A stretch of 64,000 nucleotides of DNA, taken from assembly GCF_000479005.1 (NCBI RefSeq), contig NZ_AWXC01000028.1, forward strand, positions 40,190 to 104,189, given 5' to 3'. The DNA is from Prevotella sp. BV3P1 (lineage in GTDB: Bacteria > Bacteroidota > Bacteroidia > Bacteroidales > Bacteroidaceae). Shown here piece after piece: positions 26,641 to 35,109 of this stretch. The first letter of the stretch is position 1; the number at the start of each line of letters is the position of its first letter. Below the pieces are notes generated by a model. It did no database searches, was not told where the DNA came from, and saw nothing but the letters and a program-made list of their open reading frames with translations. The position numbers and the translations under genes were made by a program.

Positions 26641-27008
26641 GTGTTGAATAATTTCAAAATTTTGAACTTTCGAAATAGACAAAATTCTTGCGCATTAGAT
26701 GGTAATTTGATGCCTTAAAAAGGAAAAATTGAGCGGTAAGAGGGACAAAAGCATGCTTATTTCTTATTTTTTTGTATGCCTTATCCCTCCAACTAACGTG
26801 CCTTATCCCTCCAAAAGCATGTGAATTGGGCGGCAATAGGCATGCTTTTGTCGCAAAAATAGTTTTTTATTGAGAAATAAAAGGCTATAAATCCTATAAC
26901 TCATTAGTTCATAAAGAGATGTGAAACTTGCTCATATTTCGCTTATTTGCAACCCATTTTCCTGTTGGTTGTAAATAAGCGAGTATTGAAGGCCTATGTA
27001 AAATATTT
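26641..27008 (+). repeat. Dispersed intergenic element, copy B (upstream of the GH3 gene)
   Basis: Box AACTTTCGAAATAGACAAAA (26665-26684) is followed by GCATGC-type words at about +67, +90, +112, +130 and +156. The core begins at 26967 (GGTTGTAAATAAGCGAGTAT) and ends at 27008 in AAAATATTT. The gap from box to core is 282 bases, against 281 in copy A. The core is preceded by its near-perfect complement (CGCTTATTTGCAACC from 26940), which would give a 15-bp hairpin. It points at the GH3 promoter, 154 bases away. Confidence 0.7.
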
Positions 27009-27161
27009 TCCTATTTGTTGATGTTTCACCCCAATGAAATATCTTTCTACTTTATTCTTTCATCGATTGGTGCATCGTGATGATGTCGTTGCAAAATCAT
27101 TTCATTTGCCTACCTCTCAAAATATCGTAATCGAAGATACGATTTTGAACAGATTTATTCA

Positions 27162-27169
27162 TATATTTG
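27162..27169 (+). promoter_or_regulatory. GH3 gene promoter, -7 element TATATTTG
   Basis: TATATTTG matches TAnnTTTG and lies 33 bases before the ATG. TTTTG occurs at 27143-27147, somewhat closer than the usual -33 distance. Confidence 0.55.
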
Positions 27170-27202
27170 CAGAAACGTTTTACACCATAACCATTTAATA
27201 AG

Positions 27203-30043
27203 ATGAAACACATATTCATTGTTCTGTTAGGATTGGCCGCATCATGTGGGAATGTAGCTTGGGCGCAAAAGCCTAATCAGTATAGTGCCAAACTAAAATT
27301 CTATAACCTGCCGAAAAACAAAATCTACCACAAAGGCTGGATAGACTACAACAAGAATGGCAAAAAAGATGTGTACGAAGATCCTACGGCCGGAATTGAT
27401 GATCGCATTGACGATCTGATCAGTCAGATGACGCTTGAGGAAAAGACCTGCCAGATGGTGACTCTCTATGGTTACAAACGTGTGTTGCAAGACGATTTGC
27501 CCAACGAAAGCTGGAAACAAAAGTTGTGGAAAGATGGAATTGGTGCCATTGACGAACACCTCAATGGCTTTCAACAATGGGGCTTGCCGCCTTCAGACAA
27601 TCCATGGGTGTGGCCTGCCTCAAAGCATGCATGGGCCATTAATGAGGTTCAGCGATTCTTTGTGGAACAAACGCGTCTTGGGATTCCTGTTGATTTCACC
27701 AATGAGGGCATCCGAGGCGTGGAGAGTTTCAAGGCTACCAACTTTCCTACGCAGTTGGGATTGGGTACGACATGGAACCGAAAGCTCATTCATCAGGTAG
27801 GCTATATCACAGGGCGTGAGGCTCGTTTGTTGGGCTATACCAATGTGTATGCTCCTATTTTGGACGTGGGACGCGACCAACGTTGGGGGCGTTATGAGGA
27901 GGTTTATGGGGAAAGTCCGTTTCTCGTAGCCGAGTTAGGCATACAGATGACACGAGGGTTACAAACCAATTATCAGGTAGCCTCTACAGCCAAGCACTTT
28001 GCTGCCTATAGCAATAACAAAGGAGCGCGTGAGGGTATGGCTCGCGTGGATCCGCAGATGTCACCCCGCGAGGTACAGAACATACACCTATACCCGTGGG
28101 GCAGGGTGGTGAGAGAAGCGGGATTGTTGGGAGCGATGAGCTCGTACAACGATTATGATGGGGTACCTATACAGGGTAGCTATCATTGGCTCACAGAGGT
28201 GTTGCGCCAACAGTTTGGCTTTAAAGGTTATGTGGTGTCCGACAGTGATGCGTTGGAATATCTCTTTTCGAAGCATCGCACCGCTGACAACATGAAGGAA
28301 GCCGTGTACAAAGCTGTCATGGCGGGTTTGAATGTGCGGTGTACATTCCGCTCACCCGATTCATTTGTTTTGCCATTGCGTGAGCTGGTCAAAGAGGGAC
28401 GCATTCCTATGAAGGTGATAGATGAGCGGTTGAGAGATATTCTTCGGGTGAAATTCATGGTGGGTATCTTTGATCGTCCGTATCAAATGAATCTGCAAGC
28501 AGCCGACAAGGAAGTGGATGGGGAGAGTCATCAGCAAGTGGCGTTACAGGCATCACGCGAGAGCATTGTGCTATTGAAGAATCAAAACAACACGTTGCCC
28601 TTAAACAAGGCGTCCATTAAAAAGATAGCTGTATGTGGTCCTAATGCCAATGACGCAACGTATGCGCTTACCCATTATGGTCCGTTGGCTGTTGAGGTGA
28701 CAACGGTCTTTGAAGGAATACGCAACAAGGTGGGAAGTGAGGTTGAGGTGACTTATACCAAAGGCTGTGATCTTGTGGATGCGCATTGGCCCGAATCAGA
28801 GTTGGTAGATTATCCCATGACGGCCGATGAGCAGAACGAGATTGACAAAGCTGTGGAACAGGTGAAGCAGAGTGATGTGGCTGTGGTGGTACTTGGTGGC
28901 AATTTGCGTACTTGTGGCGAAAACAAGTCACGCTCTTCATTGGAGTTGCCGGGCAGACAATTGCAACTATTAAAGGCCGTTCAGGCTACGGGAAAGACGG
29001 TGATATTGGTATTGATCAATGGCCGACCACTGTCTGTTAACTGGGCTGATAAGTTCGTTCCGGCCATTGTAGAGGCATGGTATCCTGGTTCTCAGGGCGG
29101 AATAGCTGTCGCCGATGTGCTGTTTGGTGACTACAATCCAGGTGGTAAGCTTACCGTTACTTTTCCAAAGACAGTGGGGCAGATTCCTTTCAACTTCCCT
29201 TCTAAGCCGGCTGCCTTGGTCGATGGTGGAAACAAGTTGGGGTTGCATGGCAATGCATCGCGCGCAAATGGTGCCCTCTATTATTTCGGACATGGTTTGA
29301 GTTACACGACTTTCAAATATTCGAACCTTCGGTTGTCAGCGCAAAACATCAGTCCTACCGACTCGGTATTGGTGAGCTGTGACATCACGAACACCGGTCA
29401 ACGTGCCGGAGATGAAGTGGTACAACTTTATATTCAAGATGTGTTGAGCACGGTGACCACGTACGAGAAGAATCTCAGGGGCTTTGAACGTGTGCATCTC
29501 AAGCCAGGTGAAACACGCACCTTGTCGTTTGTCATCAAGCCAGAGCATTTGCAGCTCATCAATGAGCTGTATCAACATGTGGTTGAACCCGGTGATTTCA
29601 AGGTAATGATGGGTGCCTCGTCAGAGGATATACGACTGAAAGATACGTTTACCGTTACTACTCCTAATGCTTCAATGGTTGCCAAGAATCGTGCTCATCG
29701 CATGGAAGTAGTGGCTGTTCCCACAACTCCAACCGCCCAATATGCGGTGGATGGAAACACTTCTACTTACTGGCAGGGGCAGACTAACGCCTCTCTGACG
29801 GTATCTGTGCCAGCCTCTGAGAAATTAGGAAGTCTTACTATTGTGTTTGCGAAAGGCTGTTCACCTAATGCAGAATTCACGATTCAGCTATCGTCGGGTG
29901 GTGGTCAGTTCTTGGATGTCTTTACAGGAAAGGTTTCGGGACACGAACAAAAGCTGCAAATCAATCGGTCTGGCGTTAGTGATATTAGGGTACTTTGCCA
30001 GCAAGGCACGTTGAATATAGCCGAAATCAAAGTGGATAAGTAG
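27203..30043 (+). CDS. Glycoside hydrolase family 3 enzyme with C-terminal carbohydrate-binding-like domain
   Basis: 946 residues with a Sec signal (GNVAWAQ, cleavage near residue 22). The GH3 N-terminal barrel shows NEGIRGVE, APILDVGRDQRWGRYEEVYGE, KHFAAYSNNKG and the nucleophile Asp347 in VVSDSDALE. The GH3 C-terminal domain (ESIVLLKNQNNTLPL) and a fibronectin-III-like domain (YIQDVLSTVTTYEKNLRGF, near residue 745) follow. The last 120 residues resemble a discoidin-type binding module (YAVDGNTSTYWQG). Such enzymes release beta-linked glucose or xylose from oligosaccharides in the periplasm. Sequence does not settle which sugar. It is monocistronic. Confidence 0.92.
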   Translation: MKHIFIVLLGLAASCGNVAWAQKPNQYSAKLKFYNLPKNKIYHKGWIDYNKNGKKDVYEDPTAGIDDRIDDLISQMTLEEKTCQMVTLYGYKRVLQDDLPNESWKQKLWKDGIGAIDEHLNGFQQWGLPPSDNPWVWPASKHAWAINEVQRFFVEQTRLGIPVDFTNEGIRGVESFKATNFPTQLGLGTTWNRKLIHQVGYITGREARLLGYTNVYAPILDVGRDQRWGRYEEVYGESPFLVAELGIQMTRGLQTNYQVASTAKHFAAYSNNKGAREGMARVDPQMSPREVQNIHLYPWGRVVREAGLLGAMSSYNDYDGVPIQGSYHWLTEVLRQQFGFKGYVVSDSDALEYLFSKHRTADNMKEAVYKAVMAGLNVRCTFRSPDSFVLPLRELVKEGRIPMKVIDERLRDILRVKFMVGIFDRPYQMNLQAADKEVDGESHQQVALQASRESIVLLKNQNNTLPLNKASIKKIAVCGPNANDATYALTHYGPLAVEVTTVFEGIRNKVGSEVEVTYTKGCDLVDAHWPESELVDYPMTADEQNEIDKAVEQVKQSDVAVVVLGGNLRTCGENKSRSSLELPGRQLQLLKAVQATGKTVILVLINGRPLSVNWADKFVPAIVEAWYPGSQGGIAVADVLFGDYNPGGKLTVTFPKTVGQIPFNFPSKPAALVDGGNKLGLHGNASRANGALYYFGHGLSYTTFKYSNLRLSAQNISPTDSVLVSCDITNTGQRAGDEVVQLYIQDVLSTVTTYEKNLRGFERVHLKPGETRTLSFVIKPEHLQLINELYQHVVEPGDFKVMMGASSEDIRLKDTFTVTTPNASMVAKNRAHRMEVVAVPTTPTAQYAVDGNTSTYWQGQTNASLTVSVPASEKLGSLTIVFAKGCSPNAEFTIQLSSGGGQFLDVFTGKVSGHEQKLQINRSGVSDIRVLCQQGTLNIAEIKVDK

Positions 30044-30155
30044 CACGGGTGTGGGCGGATTGTCTGTCGTGTCCAATCGAACAGGATCTATGTTTCATGG
30101 AAAGTTGTCCATACATCTGATGCAAGAACCGTCCAAGATATGCTTTACAAATAAA

Positions 30156-30192
30156 AATGGCTGTTCGAAATAGATACGAACAGCCATTATTT
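30156..30192. terminator. Bidirectional terminator between the GH3 and acyl-CoA dehydrogenase genes
   Basis: Twelve-base perfect arms (30156-30167 and 30177-30188) with CTGTTCG/CGAACAG in the centre are followed by ATTTTCTT on the plus strand. On the minus strand TTTTTAT follows. It sits between converging genes, 25 bases from the acyl-CoA dehydrogenase stop. Confidence 0.85.
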
Positions 30193-30213
30193 TCTTGCAA
30201 TCAAGAAGAGGTT

Positions 30214-31938
30214 TTACTCTGCTTCTTGCTCCAAGGCGCGATAGTTGATCAAGTCTTCGGCGCGGAAGTTCTTGATGAACGTGTAGTGCCCTGTATTCTC
30301 TTCTTCAGCATGACGCATGTAGACGTGTGCGCTCTTGCCGAACAATTCGGGTGAACGTGATGCATCATCAATGAGCAATACTGACATCAAGAGATTGGCT
30401 GTCATGTTATATAGGCGACGAGCCAAGAAGTCTTGCAGCTCCTGGTTGTCAGCCTCTTTCACCATGTTGACAGCTTCTTCGTACTGCTGGGCCAGCACTT
30501 TCAAGCGGTCGTGTAAAGGTTTCCATGCGTCTTCAACCTCATTGTCGAGCATTTCTTTCATGATGTTGAGGTAGGTACCATTCATGATGTAGCGTATGGC
30601 GGCTACCACTTGCAGCTGTGTCGTGCCCTCGTAGATAGAGAAAATGCGTGCGTCGCGGAACAAACGCTGGCACTTATAGGCCATGATGAAGCCCGAACCA
30701 CCATGTATGCTGATGGCATCATAAGCGTTTTGGTTGGCATATTCGGAGTTCATGCCTTTGGCTAATGGCGTGAAAGCGTCAGCCAATCGGTTGTATTTCT
30801 TCATCTCCGCACGTTCTTCAGCACTCAGTTTTCGGTCGCGTTGGATGTCTTCCAATGCCTTATAGAGGTCAACGTAACGAGCCGTTTGATACAACAAGGA
30901 ACGGCCTGCGTCGAGTTTGGCCTTCATGCGCGACAGCATGTCGTACACGGCGGGGAACTCAATGATGGCTTGTCCAAACTGTTGACGCTCTTTGGCGTAT
31001 GCCAAAGCTTCGTTGTATGCCTCTTGTTCAACACCAACCGACTGTGCCGCAATGCCCAAACGAGCGCCATTCATCAGTGCCATGACGTACTTAATCAGTC
31101 CCATGCGCGTGCTTCCGCACAGTTCGGCTTTGGCATTCTTGTACACCAGCTCGCAGGTTGGCGAGCCATGGATACCCAATTTGTTCTCAATGTGGCGCAC
31201 ATCCACCCCGCCATTGCGTTTGTCGTAGATGAACATGGACAGTCCTCGGCCGTCTTTCGTACCCTCTTCCGACCGTGCCAGCACCAAATGGATGTCTGAG
31301 TCGCCATTGGTGATGAAGCGTTTCACGCCATTCAGTCGCCAACAGTCTTCTTTTTCATCATAAGTAGCCTTGAGCATCACGCGCTGAAGGTCAGAGCCTG
31401 CGTCGGGTTCGGTCAGGTCCATCGACATGGTGGCACCCTCACAAACGCGTGGGATATACTTTTCTCGCTGCTCGTCCGAGCCGAATTCATACAGCGTGTC
31501 GATGCACGATTGCAGCGACCAGATGTTCTGAAATCCTGCATCTGCTGCGGCTATCATCTCCGACATCATCGAGAAAGTGACGTTGGGCAAGTTCAGTCCG
31601 CCATAACGCCGTGGCATCGATACGCCCCACAGGCCTGCTTGCTGGGTTGCTTTGATGTTGTCAAGCGTTTTGCTGGCATACTTCATGCGCCCATTCTCAA
31701 GATGCGGACCTTCTTTGTCCACGTCTTCCGAGTTGGGTTCGATGATGTTTGCCGCCACGTCGCCCGTGATTTCGAGAATGCGTTTGTAATTCTCGATAGC
31801 ATCATCGTAATTTACCGGAGCATCATCATAGTGCTCTTTGTCTTGATAGTTGCGCTCCTTGAGCTCAACAATTCGCTTCATCAACGGATGATCTAAATGA
31901 AATTTAATCTCCGGATGGTCAGTATAGTAATTGGACAT
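30214..31938 (-). CDS. Acyl-CoA dehydrogenase
   Basis: 574 residues, the long form with an extra C-terminal helical domain. Recognisable segments are MSMDLTEPDAGSDLQRV (FAD/substrate region, near residue 165), FITNGDSD, GIHGSPTCELVYKNA, and YAKERQQFGQAIIEFPAVYDMLSRM before the C-terminal helices, with AISIHGGSGFIMAYKCQRLFRDARIFSIYEGTTQL near residue 430, the FAD-dimer contact motif. It oxidises an acyl-CoA to the enoyl-CoA, or runs in reverse, passing electrons to Etf. The etfA and etfB genes lie upstream on the same strand, separated from it by an IVS-like insert. Chain-length specificity is not readable. Confidence 0.93.
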   Translation of the reverse strand: MSNYYTDHPEIKFHLDHPLMKRIVELKERNYQDKEHYDDAPVNYDDAIENYKRILEITGDVAANIIEPNSEDVDKEGPHLENGRMKYASKTLDNIKATQQAGLWGVSMPRRYGGLNLPNVTFSMMSEMIAAADAGFQNIWSLQSCIDTLYEFGSDEQREKYIPRVCEGATMSMDLTEPDAGSDLQRVMLKATYDEKEDCWRLNGVKRFITNGDSDIHLVLARSEEGTKDGRGLSMFIYDKRNGGVDVRHIENKLGIHGSPTCELVYKNAKAELCGSTRMGLIKYVMALMNGARLGIAAQSVGVEQEAYNEALAYAKERQQFGQAIIEFPAVYDMLSRMKAKLDAGRSLLYQTARYVDLYKALEDIQRDRKLSAEERAEMKKYNRLADAFTPLAKGMNSEYANQNAYDAISIHGGSGFIMAYKCQRLFRDARIFSIYEGTTQLQVVAAIRYIMNGTYLNIMKEMLDNEVEDAWKPLHDRLKVLAQQYEEAVNMVKEADNQELQDFLARRLYNMTANLLMSVLLIDDASRSPELFGKSAHVYMRHAEEENTGHYTFIKNFRAEDLINYRALEQEAE

Positions 31939-31974
31939 AGTTTGATATTATTGTTTGAAGTTATCGGAAGTTAT

Positions 31975-32480
31975 TCGGAGTTAGTTCGCTTCGCTCACAG
32001 GAGTTAACGGACATTACCTTTGCATGACGCTATGGCATTGTTGTTAAGTATTCCTTTGGCATACGCATTGATATACCAACTTGCTTTTTCTAAAATACTC
32101 ATGAGTTCAGCATATTGCTCTTCGTTTATATATTCTAAATCTTTTGATAGAATGATATAATTTCTACATTCTTCCAAACTGCCTTGAGATGTATTCAAGA
32201 AGCGTAATTTATCTGCCTTTCCTATCTTTCGATATCCTTCTGCAATATTAGCAGTAATAGATACCGCAGCACGTTGAAACTGCGAAATCAAGCCAAAGCG
32301 TTCTATCTCAGGAAATGTTCTCGTCATTTTATAAACTTTGATTACAAATTGATGAGATATTTGCCAAGCTATGATATCTGTGAAATTTTTCGTCATCTCA
32401 TGTGCGTTATTATATTCCAACAGGGTGACTAAGAGAACTAATGTCTGTTAACTCCCATGGCCGAAGGCCTATAACTCCGA
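31975..32480 (-). mobile_element. IVS-like element: four-helix-bundle gene inside 42-nt terminal inverted repeats
   Basis: The left repeat (31975-32016) and right repeat (32439-32480) are inverted copies matching at 32 of 42 positions, including TCGGAGTTA at the outer end and GGAGTTAAC plus GACATTA at the inner end. Similarity continues outward as degenerate GAGTTA units to about 31956 and 32499. The enclosed gene belongs to the family encoded in 23S rRNA intervening sequences. The element fills almost exactly the space between the etfA stop (32516) and the acyl-CoA dehydrogenase start (31938). In RNA the ends would form a long stem like an rRNA intervening sequence. Confidence 0.65.
32004..32420 (-). 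CDS. Four-helix-bundle protein (23S rRNA intervening-sequence family)
   Basis: 138 residues from ATG 32420; ATG 32396 (MTKNFTDIIAWQ) is an alternative and resembles the family's usual start. The segments AWQISHQFVIKVYKMTRTFP, LISQFQRAAVSITANIAEGY and FLNTSQGSLEECRNYIILSKDL are diagnostic of this family (TIGR02436-type). The protein is thought to form a pentameric bundle with a basic surface, but its role is unknown. The stop codon lies inside the left inverted repeat, so the gene and the repeat form one unit. It sits between etfA and the dehydrogenase gene and has no metabolic link to them. Confidence 0.88.
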   Translation of the reverse strand: MEYNNAHEMTKNFTDIIAWQISHQFVIKVYKMTRTFPEIERFGLISQFQRAAVSITANIAEGYRKIGKADKLRFLNTSQGSLEECRNYIILSKDLEYINEEQYAELMSILEKASWYINAYAKGILNNNAIASCKGNVR

Positions 32481-32515
32481 TATTACTCCTATTAACTCCC
32501 CCTAATCGTGGGGAT

Positions 32516-33538
32516 TTATTTGCTGTTCTCCTTATAATATTTAATCATCTTGGGCACCACTTCCTCCACCGTTCCGGTGATGACATAGTCGGCCAGCTGG
32601 TTGATGGGGGCGTCGGCATCGGTGTTGATGGATATGATGATGCCCGCGTCTTGCATGCCGGCCACATGCTGAATCTGTCCGGAGATGCCGCAGGCGATGT
32701 ACACCTTGGGATGCACCGTCACGCCCGTTTGACCAATCTGGCGGTCTTTCTCTATCCATCCGGCGTCAACGGCTGCGCGACTGGCGCCCACCTCACCGTG
32801 TAACACGTCGGCCAATTCGTATAGAAGGTCGAAAACCTCTTTGCTTCCTACGCCGTAGCCGCCTGCCACAACGATGGGCGCACCCTTTAGGTTGTGCTTG
32901 GCTTCCTCAACATGTCGTTCAAGTACCTTAACGACATACGATTCTGGACTGACGTATTCCGTTACCACGGGATACACCACCTCGCCTTTCGCCTCGCCCT
33001 CATAGAGCGCCTTCTTCATCACTCCCGAACGCACGGTCGCCATCTGTGGACGATGGTCGGGGTTGACGATGGTGGCCACGATGTTGCCGCCAAAGGCCGG
33101 TCTGATTTGATAAAGCAAATTGTCATAGTGCTTTTTGGCTTTACGGTCGTCGTAGTCGCCAATCTCCAGTTGCGTACAATCAGCCGTCAGTCCACTGGTG
33201 AGCGATGACGACACGCGCGGTCCCAGGTCGCGGCCGATTACCGTCGCACCCATCAGGCATATCTGCGGTTGCTCTGTCTGGAACAGTTTAACCATGATGT
33301 CCGTGTGTGGTGCCGACGTATAAGGATACAATCCTTCTCCGTCGAAGACAAACAATTTATCAACGCCATAAGGCAATATCTGGTTCTCTACGTTGCCCTT
33401 GATGCCCGTTCCCACTGCCAGCGCATGCAGCTCAACGCCCAGTTGGTTGGCCAGTGTGCGCCCTTTGGTGAGCAGCTCTTGAGATACTTCGGCAACGGTT
33501 GTGCCTTCTATCTCGCAATATACAAATACGTTGTTCAT
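32516..33538 (-). CDS. etfA: Electron transfer flavoprotein, alpha subunit
   Basis: 340 residues from ATG 33538 (MNNVFVYCEIEG); a GTG two codons earlier is less likely. The N-terminal Rossmann-like domain is followed by the C-terminal FAD-binding domain: VASRAAVDAGW-like segment GEVGASRAAVDAGWIEKDRQ, QTGVTVHPKVYIACGISGQI and GIIISINTDADAPINQLADY. With EtfB it carries electrons between the acyl-CoA dehydrogenase encoded downstream and another redox partner. It follows etfB after about 123 bases that contain an inverted repeat. Confidence 0.95.
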   Translation of the reverse strand: MNNVFVYCEIEGTTVAEVSQELLTKGRTLANQLGVELHALAVGTGIKGNVENQILPYGVDKLFVFDGEGLYPYTSAPHTDIMVKLFQTEQPQICLMGATVIGRDLGPRVSSSLTSGLTADCTQLEIGDYDDRKAKKHYDNLLYQIRPAFGGNIVATIVNPDHRPQMATVRSGVMKKALYEGEAKGEVVYPVVTEYVSPESYVVKVLERHVEEAKHNLKGAPIVVAGGYGVGSKEVFDLLYELADVLHGEVGASRAAVDAGWIEKDRQIGQTGVTVHPKVYIACGISGQIQHVAGMQDAGIIISINTDADAPINQLADYVITGTVEEVVPKMIKYYKENSK

Positions 33539-33546
33539 ATACACAT

Positions 33547-33663
33547 AAGTTTATTAGTTTTTGAGTTTATGAGTTTTTAAGTTCTCTAAGTACAAGAAAC
33601 CTTAGCATGAGGCAATTTTGTTTTGCAACTTAAAAACTAAAAAACTGACAAACTTAAAAACTT
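33547..33663. repeat. 37-nt inverted repeat in the etfB-etfA spacer
   Basis: Arms 33547-33583 and 33627-33663 are inverted copies matching at 31 of 37 positions. Each arm consists of AGTTTNT-type units (AACTNAN on the other strand), and the arms enclose a 43-base centre. The right arm overlaps the etfB stop codon, and the left arm ends nine bases before the etfA start. In the mRNA this would form a long A/U-rich hairpin between the two subunit genes. Confidence 0.7.
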
Positions 33664-34531
33664 ACCCAATAATCTTTTCTTCAATCAACTCTTTCATCAG
33701 TGCTTTCACATCCTCATCAGATGAGGTAAGCGTTTTGCTCTCCTTGGCTTGGAACACGATGTTCTGCACCGACTTCACCTTCGTTGGCGAGCCCGAAAGA
33801 CCACACTGCGCTGGGTCGCCGTCCACATCGGCCACCGACCATTGATTCAATGTGAGGTAAGGACGCTGCTCATAGAGTTCGGTCCATGCCTCATCGCCTT
33901 TCCGTTCCATCGGACAAGTGGCGTACTTGTGCTTCATCACCAGCTTGGCATGGCAAGGACGGCATGGGGCCGCACTTCCATTCACCGTGACAACCACGGG
34001 CAACGGAGCCTCTACTGTCTCGACACCGCCATCAATCAAGCGGCGAATGGTAGCCTTTCCGTTTTCTATCTTCAATATTTCTTCGGCGTAGGTCACCTGG
34101 TTGAGGCCTAATTTCTGAGCAACCTGCGGACCTACTTGTGCCGTGTCGCCATCGATAGCCTGGCGGCCTCCAATCACCAAGTCTACATGCCCAATCTTCT
34201 TGATGGCCGTGGCCAGCGCGTAAGACGTGGCCAGCGTGTCGGCTCCGGCAAACAAACGGTCGGTCAGCAGCCATCCGGTGTCGGCGCCGCGGAACAAACC
34301 TTGGCGGATGATTTCAGCTGCACGCGGTGGTCCCATGGTCAACACGCCCACGGTAGAACCTGGATTTTGCTCCTTGATGCGCAGCGCTTGCTCCAGCGCG
34401 TTCAAGTCTTCGGGATTAAATATGGCGGGCAGTGCGGCTCGATTCACCGTGCCTTGCTCAGTCATGGCATCCTTTCCGACGTTTCTTGTGTCAGGTACTT
34501 GTTTGGCAAGTACAACGATTTTCAGTTTCAT
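33662..34531 (-). CDS. etfB: Electron transfer flavoprotein, beta subunit
   Basis: 289 residues. The N-terminus KIVVLAKQVPDT is the family signature, and NPEDLNALEQALRIKE, VGVLTMGPPRAAEIIRQGL and the adenine-nucleotide region DLVIGGRQAIDGDTAQVGPQVAQ follow in order. EtfB pairs with EtfA as the electron carrier for acyl-CoA dehydrogenase. It is the first gene of the operon and has a good -7 element 67 bases upstream. Whether this pair bifurcates electrons cannot be told from the visible motifs. Confidence 0.95.
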   Translation of the reverse strand: MKLKIVVLAKQVPDTRNVGKDAMTEQGTVNRAALPAIFNPEDLNALEQALRIKEQNPGSTVGVLTMGPPRAAEIIRQGLFRGADTGWLLTDRLFAGADTLATSYALATAIKKIGHVDLVIGGRQAIDGDTAQVGPQVAQKLGLNQVTYAEEILKIENGKATIRRLIDGGVETVEAPLPVVVTVNGSAAPCRPCHAKLVMKHKYATCPMERKGDEAWTELYEQRPYLTLNQWSVADVDGDPAQCGLSGSPTKVKSVQNIVFQAKESKTLTSSDEDVKALMKELIEEKIIG

Positions 34532-34597
34532 AGAATGTATTCTGTGTTATAATATAATGGTCGTTAACAGATTCCTTTTAGGACTTTTGTCTGCTCG

Positions 34598-34605
34598 CAA
34601 ATGTA
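34598..34605 (-). promoter_or_regulatory. etf operon promoter, -7 element TACATTTG
   Basis: The plus strand reads CAAATGTA, which is TACATTTG on the minus strand. The start would be near 34591, giving a leader of about 60 bases before etfB. Confidence 0.6.
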
Positions 34606-34746
34606 CTAACTTTTTGGTTCTTACCCAAAAAAAGGGTGCATAAATGCACAATCAGGATTCGGTTTCACATTCCTTATGCATCAAGGGCGAAACATGATAA
34701 ATCAAGCCGCTATTTGCATGATTTCCAATAGCAATGACTTTGTGTG

Positions 34747-34809
34747 CCAAACTCATTGACTTTGATGCCCAAACTCATTGACTTTGACTGCCAAAGTCAA
34801 TGAGTTTGG
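34747..34809. repeat. 22-base-period repeat ending in a perfect 18-bp hairpin
   Basis: CCAAACTCATTGACTTTG occurs at 34747-34764 and again at 34769-34786, a period of 22 bases. Its exact complement, CAAAGTCAATGAGTTTGG, lies at 34792-34809. The second copy and the complement form a perfect 18-bp hairpin with a five-base loop. A partial unit (AATGACTTTG, 34733-34742) precedes the series. No T-run follows. Confidence 0.8.
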
Positions 34810-35100
34810 ATTGGAAAGTCACGGCCAAGGGGAACGTAACAAGTAGAAAAACAAGATAAACGCCTCATTATGAATGAGATAAAACCATAGAAAGACATCG
34901 CAAACCGCTTTGTAAGGATGCCCCACTTGCGTGTTTTCAAGGGACGTGATGACATGGTTGCCGGTAGCTCTTCACGGCAAAGAAATGGGACGCAGCAAGC
35001 TCAGGATGGGCCATGACGTATGAAATGAAACAGCGGCAGACGCAGATAAATATTCTGAAAAATAGGGCGGAGAATATTCGGCGCTTCATATTTTATTCGT

Positions 35101-35108
35101 TAACTTTG
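35101..35108 (+). promoter_or_regulatory. dnaG promoter, -7 element TAACTTTG almost touching the start codon
   Basis: TAACTTTG matches TAnnTTTG and ends one base before ATG 35110. Transcription from it would start at about 35113-35116, after the first ATG and at the second (35116). It therefore favours ATG 35116 and a very short or absent leader. Confidence 0.5.
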
Positions 35109-35109
35109 C

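Larger units (their letters stand above)
26551..27202. other. 650-base gap between the EEP-fold gene and the GH3 gene
   Basis: No gene is seen. A weak hairpin (26571-26580 with 26592-26601, one wobble) may end the EEP transcript. Dispersed element copy B occupies 26641-27008, and the GH3 promoter lies at 27162-27169. Confidence 0.6.
34606..35109. other. 500-base divergent gap between etfB and dnaG
   Basis: No gene is seen. It holds GCATG-type words near 34677 and 34714, the 22-base-period repeat and hairpin at 34747-34809, and the dnaG -7 element at 35101-35108. About 34820-35090 shows nothing I recognise. Confidence 0.55.

Noticed and set aside
34747..34809. Possible CRISPR repeat
   Set aside because: Only two direct copies with a four-base gap, then an inverted copy; there are no spacers and no cas genes.
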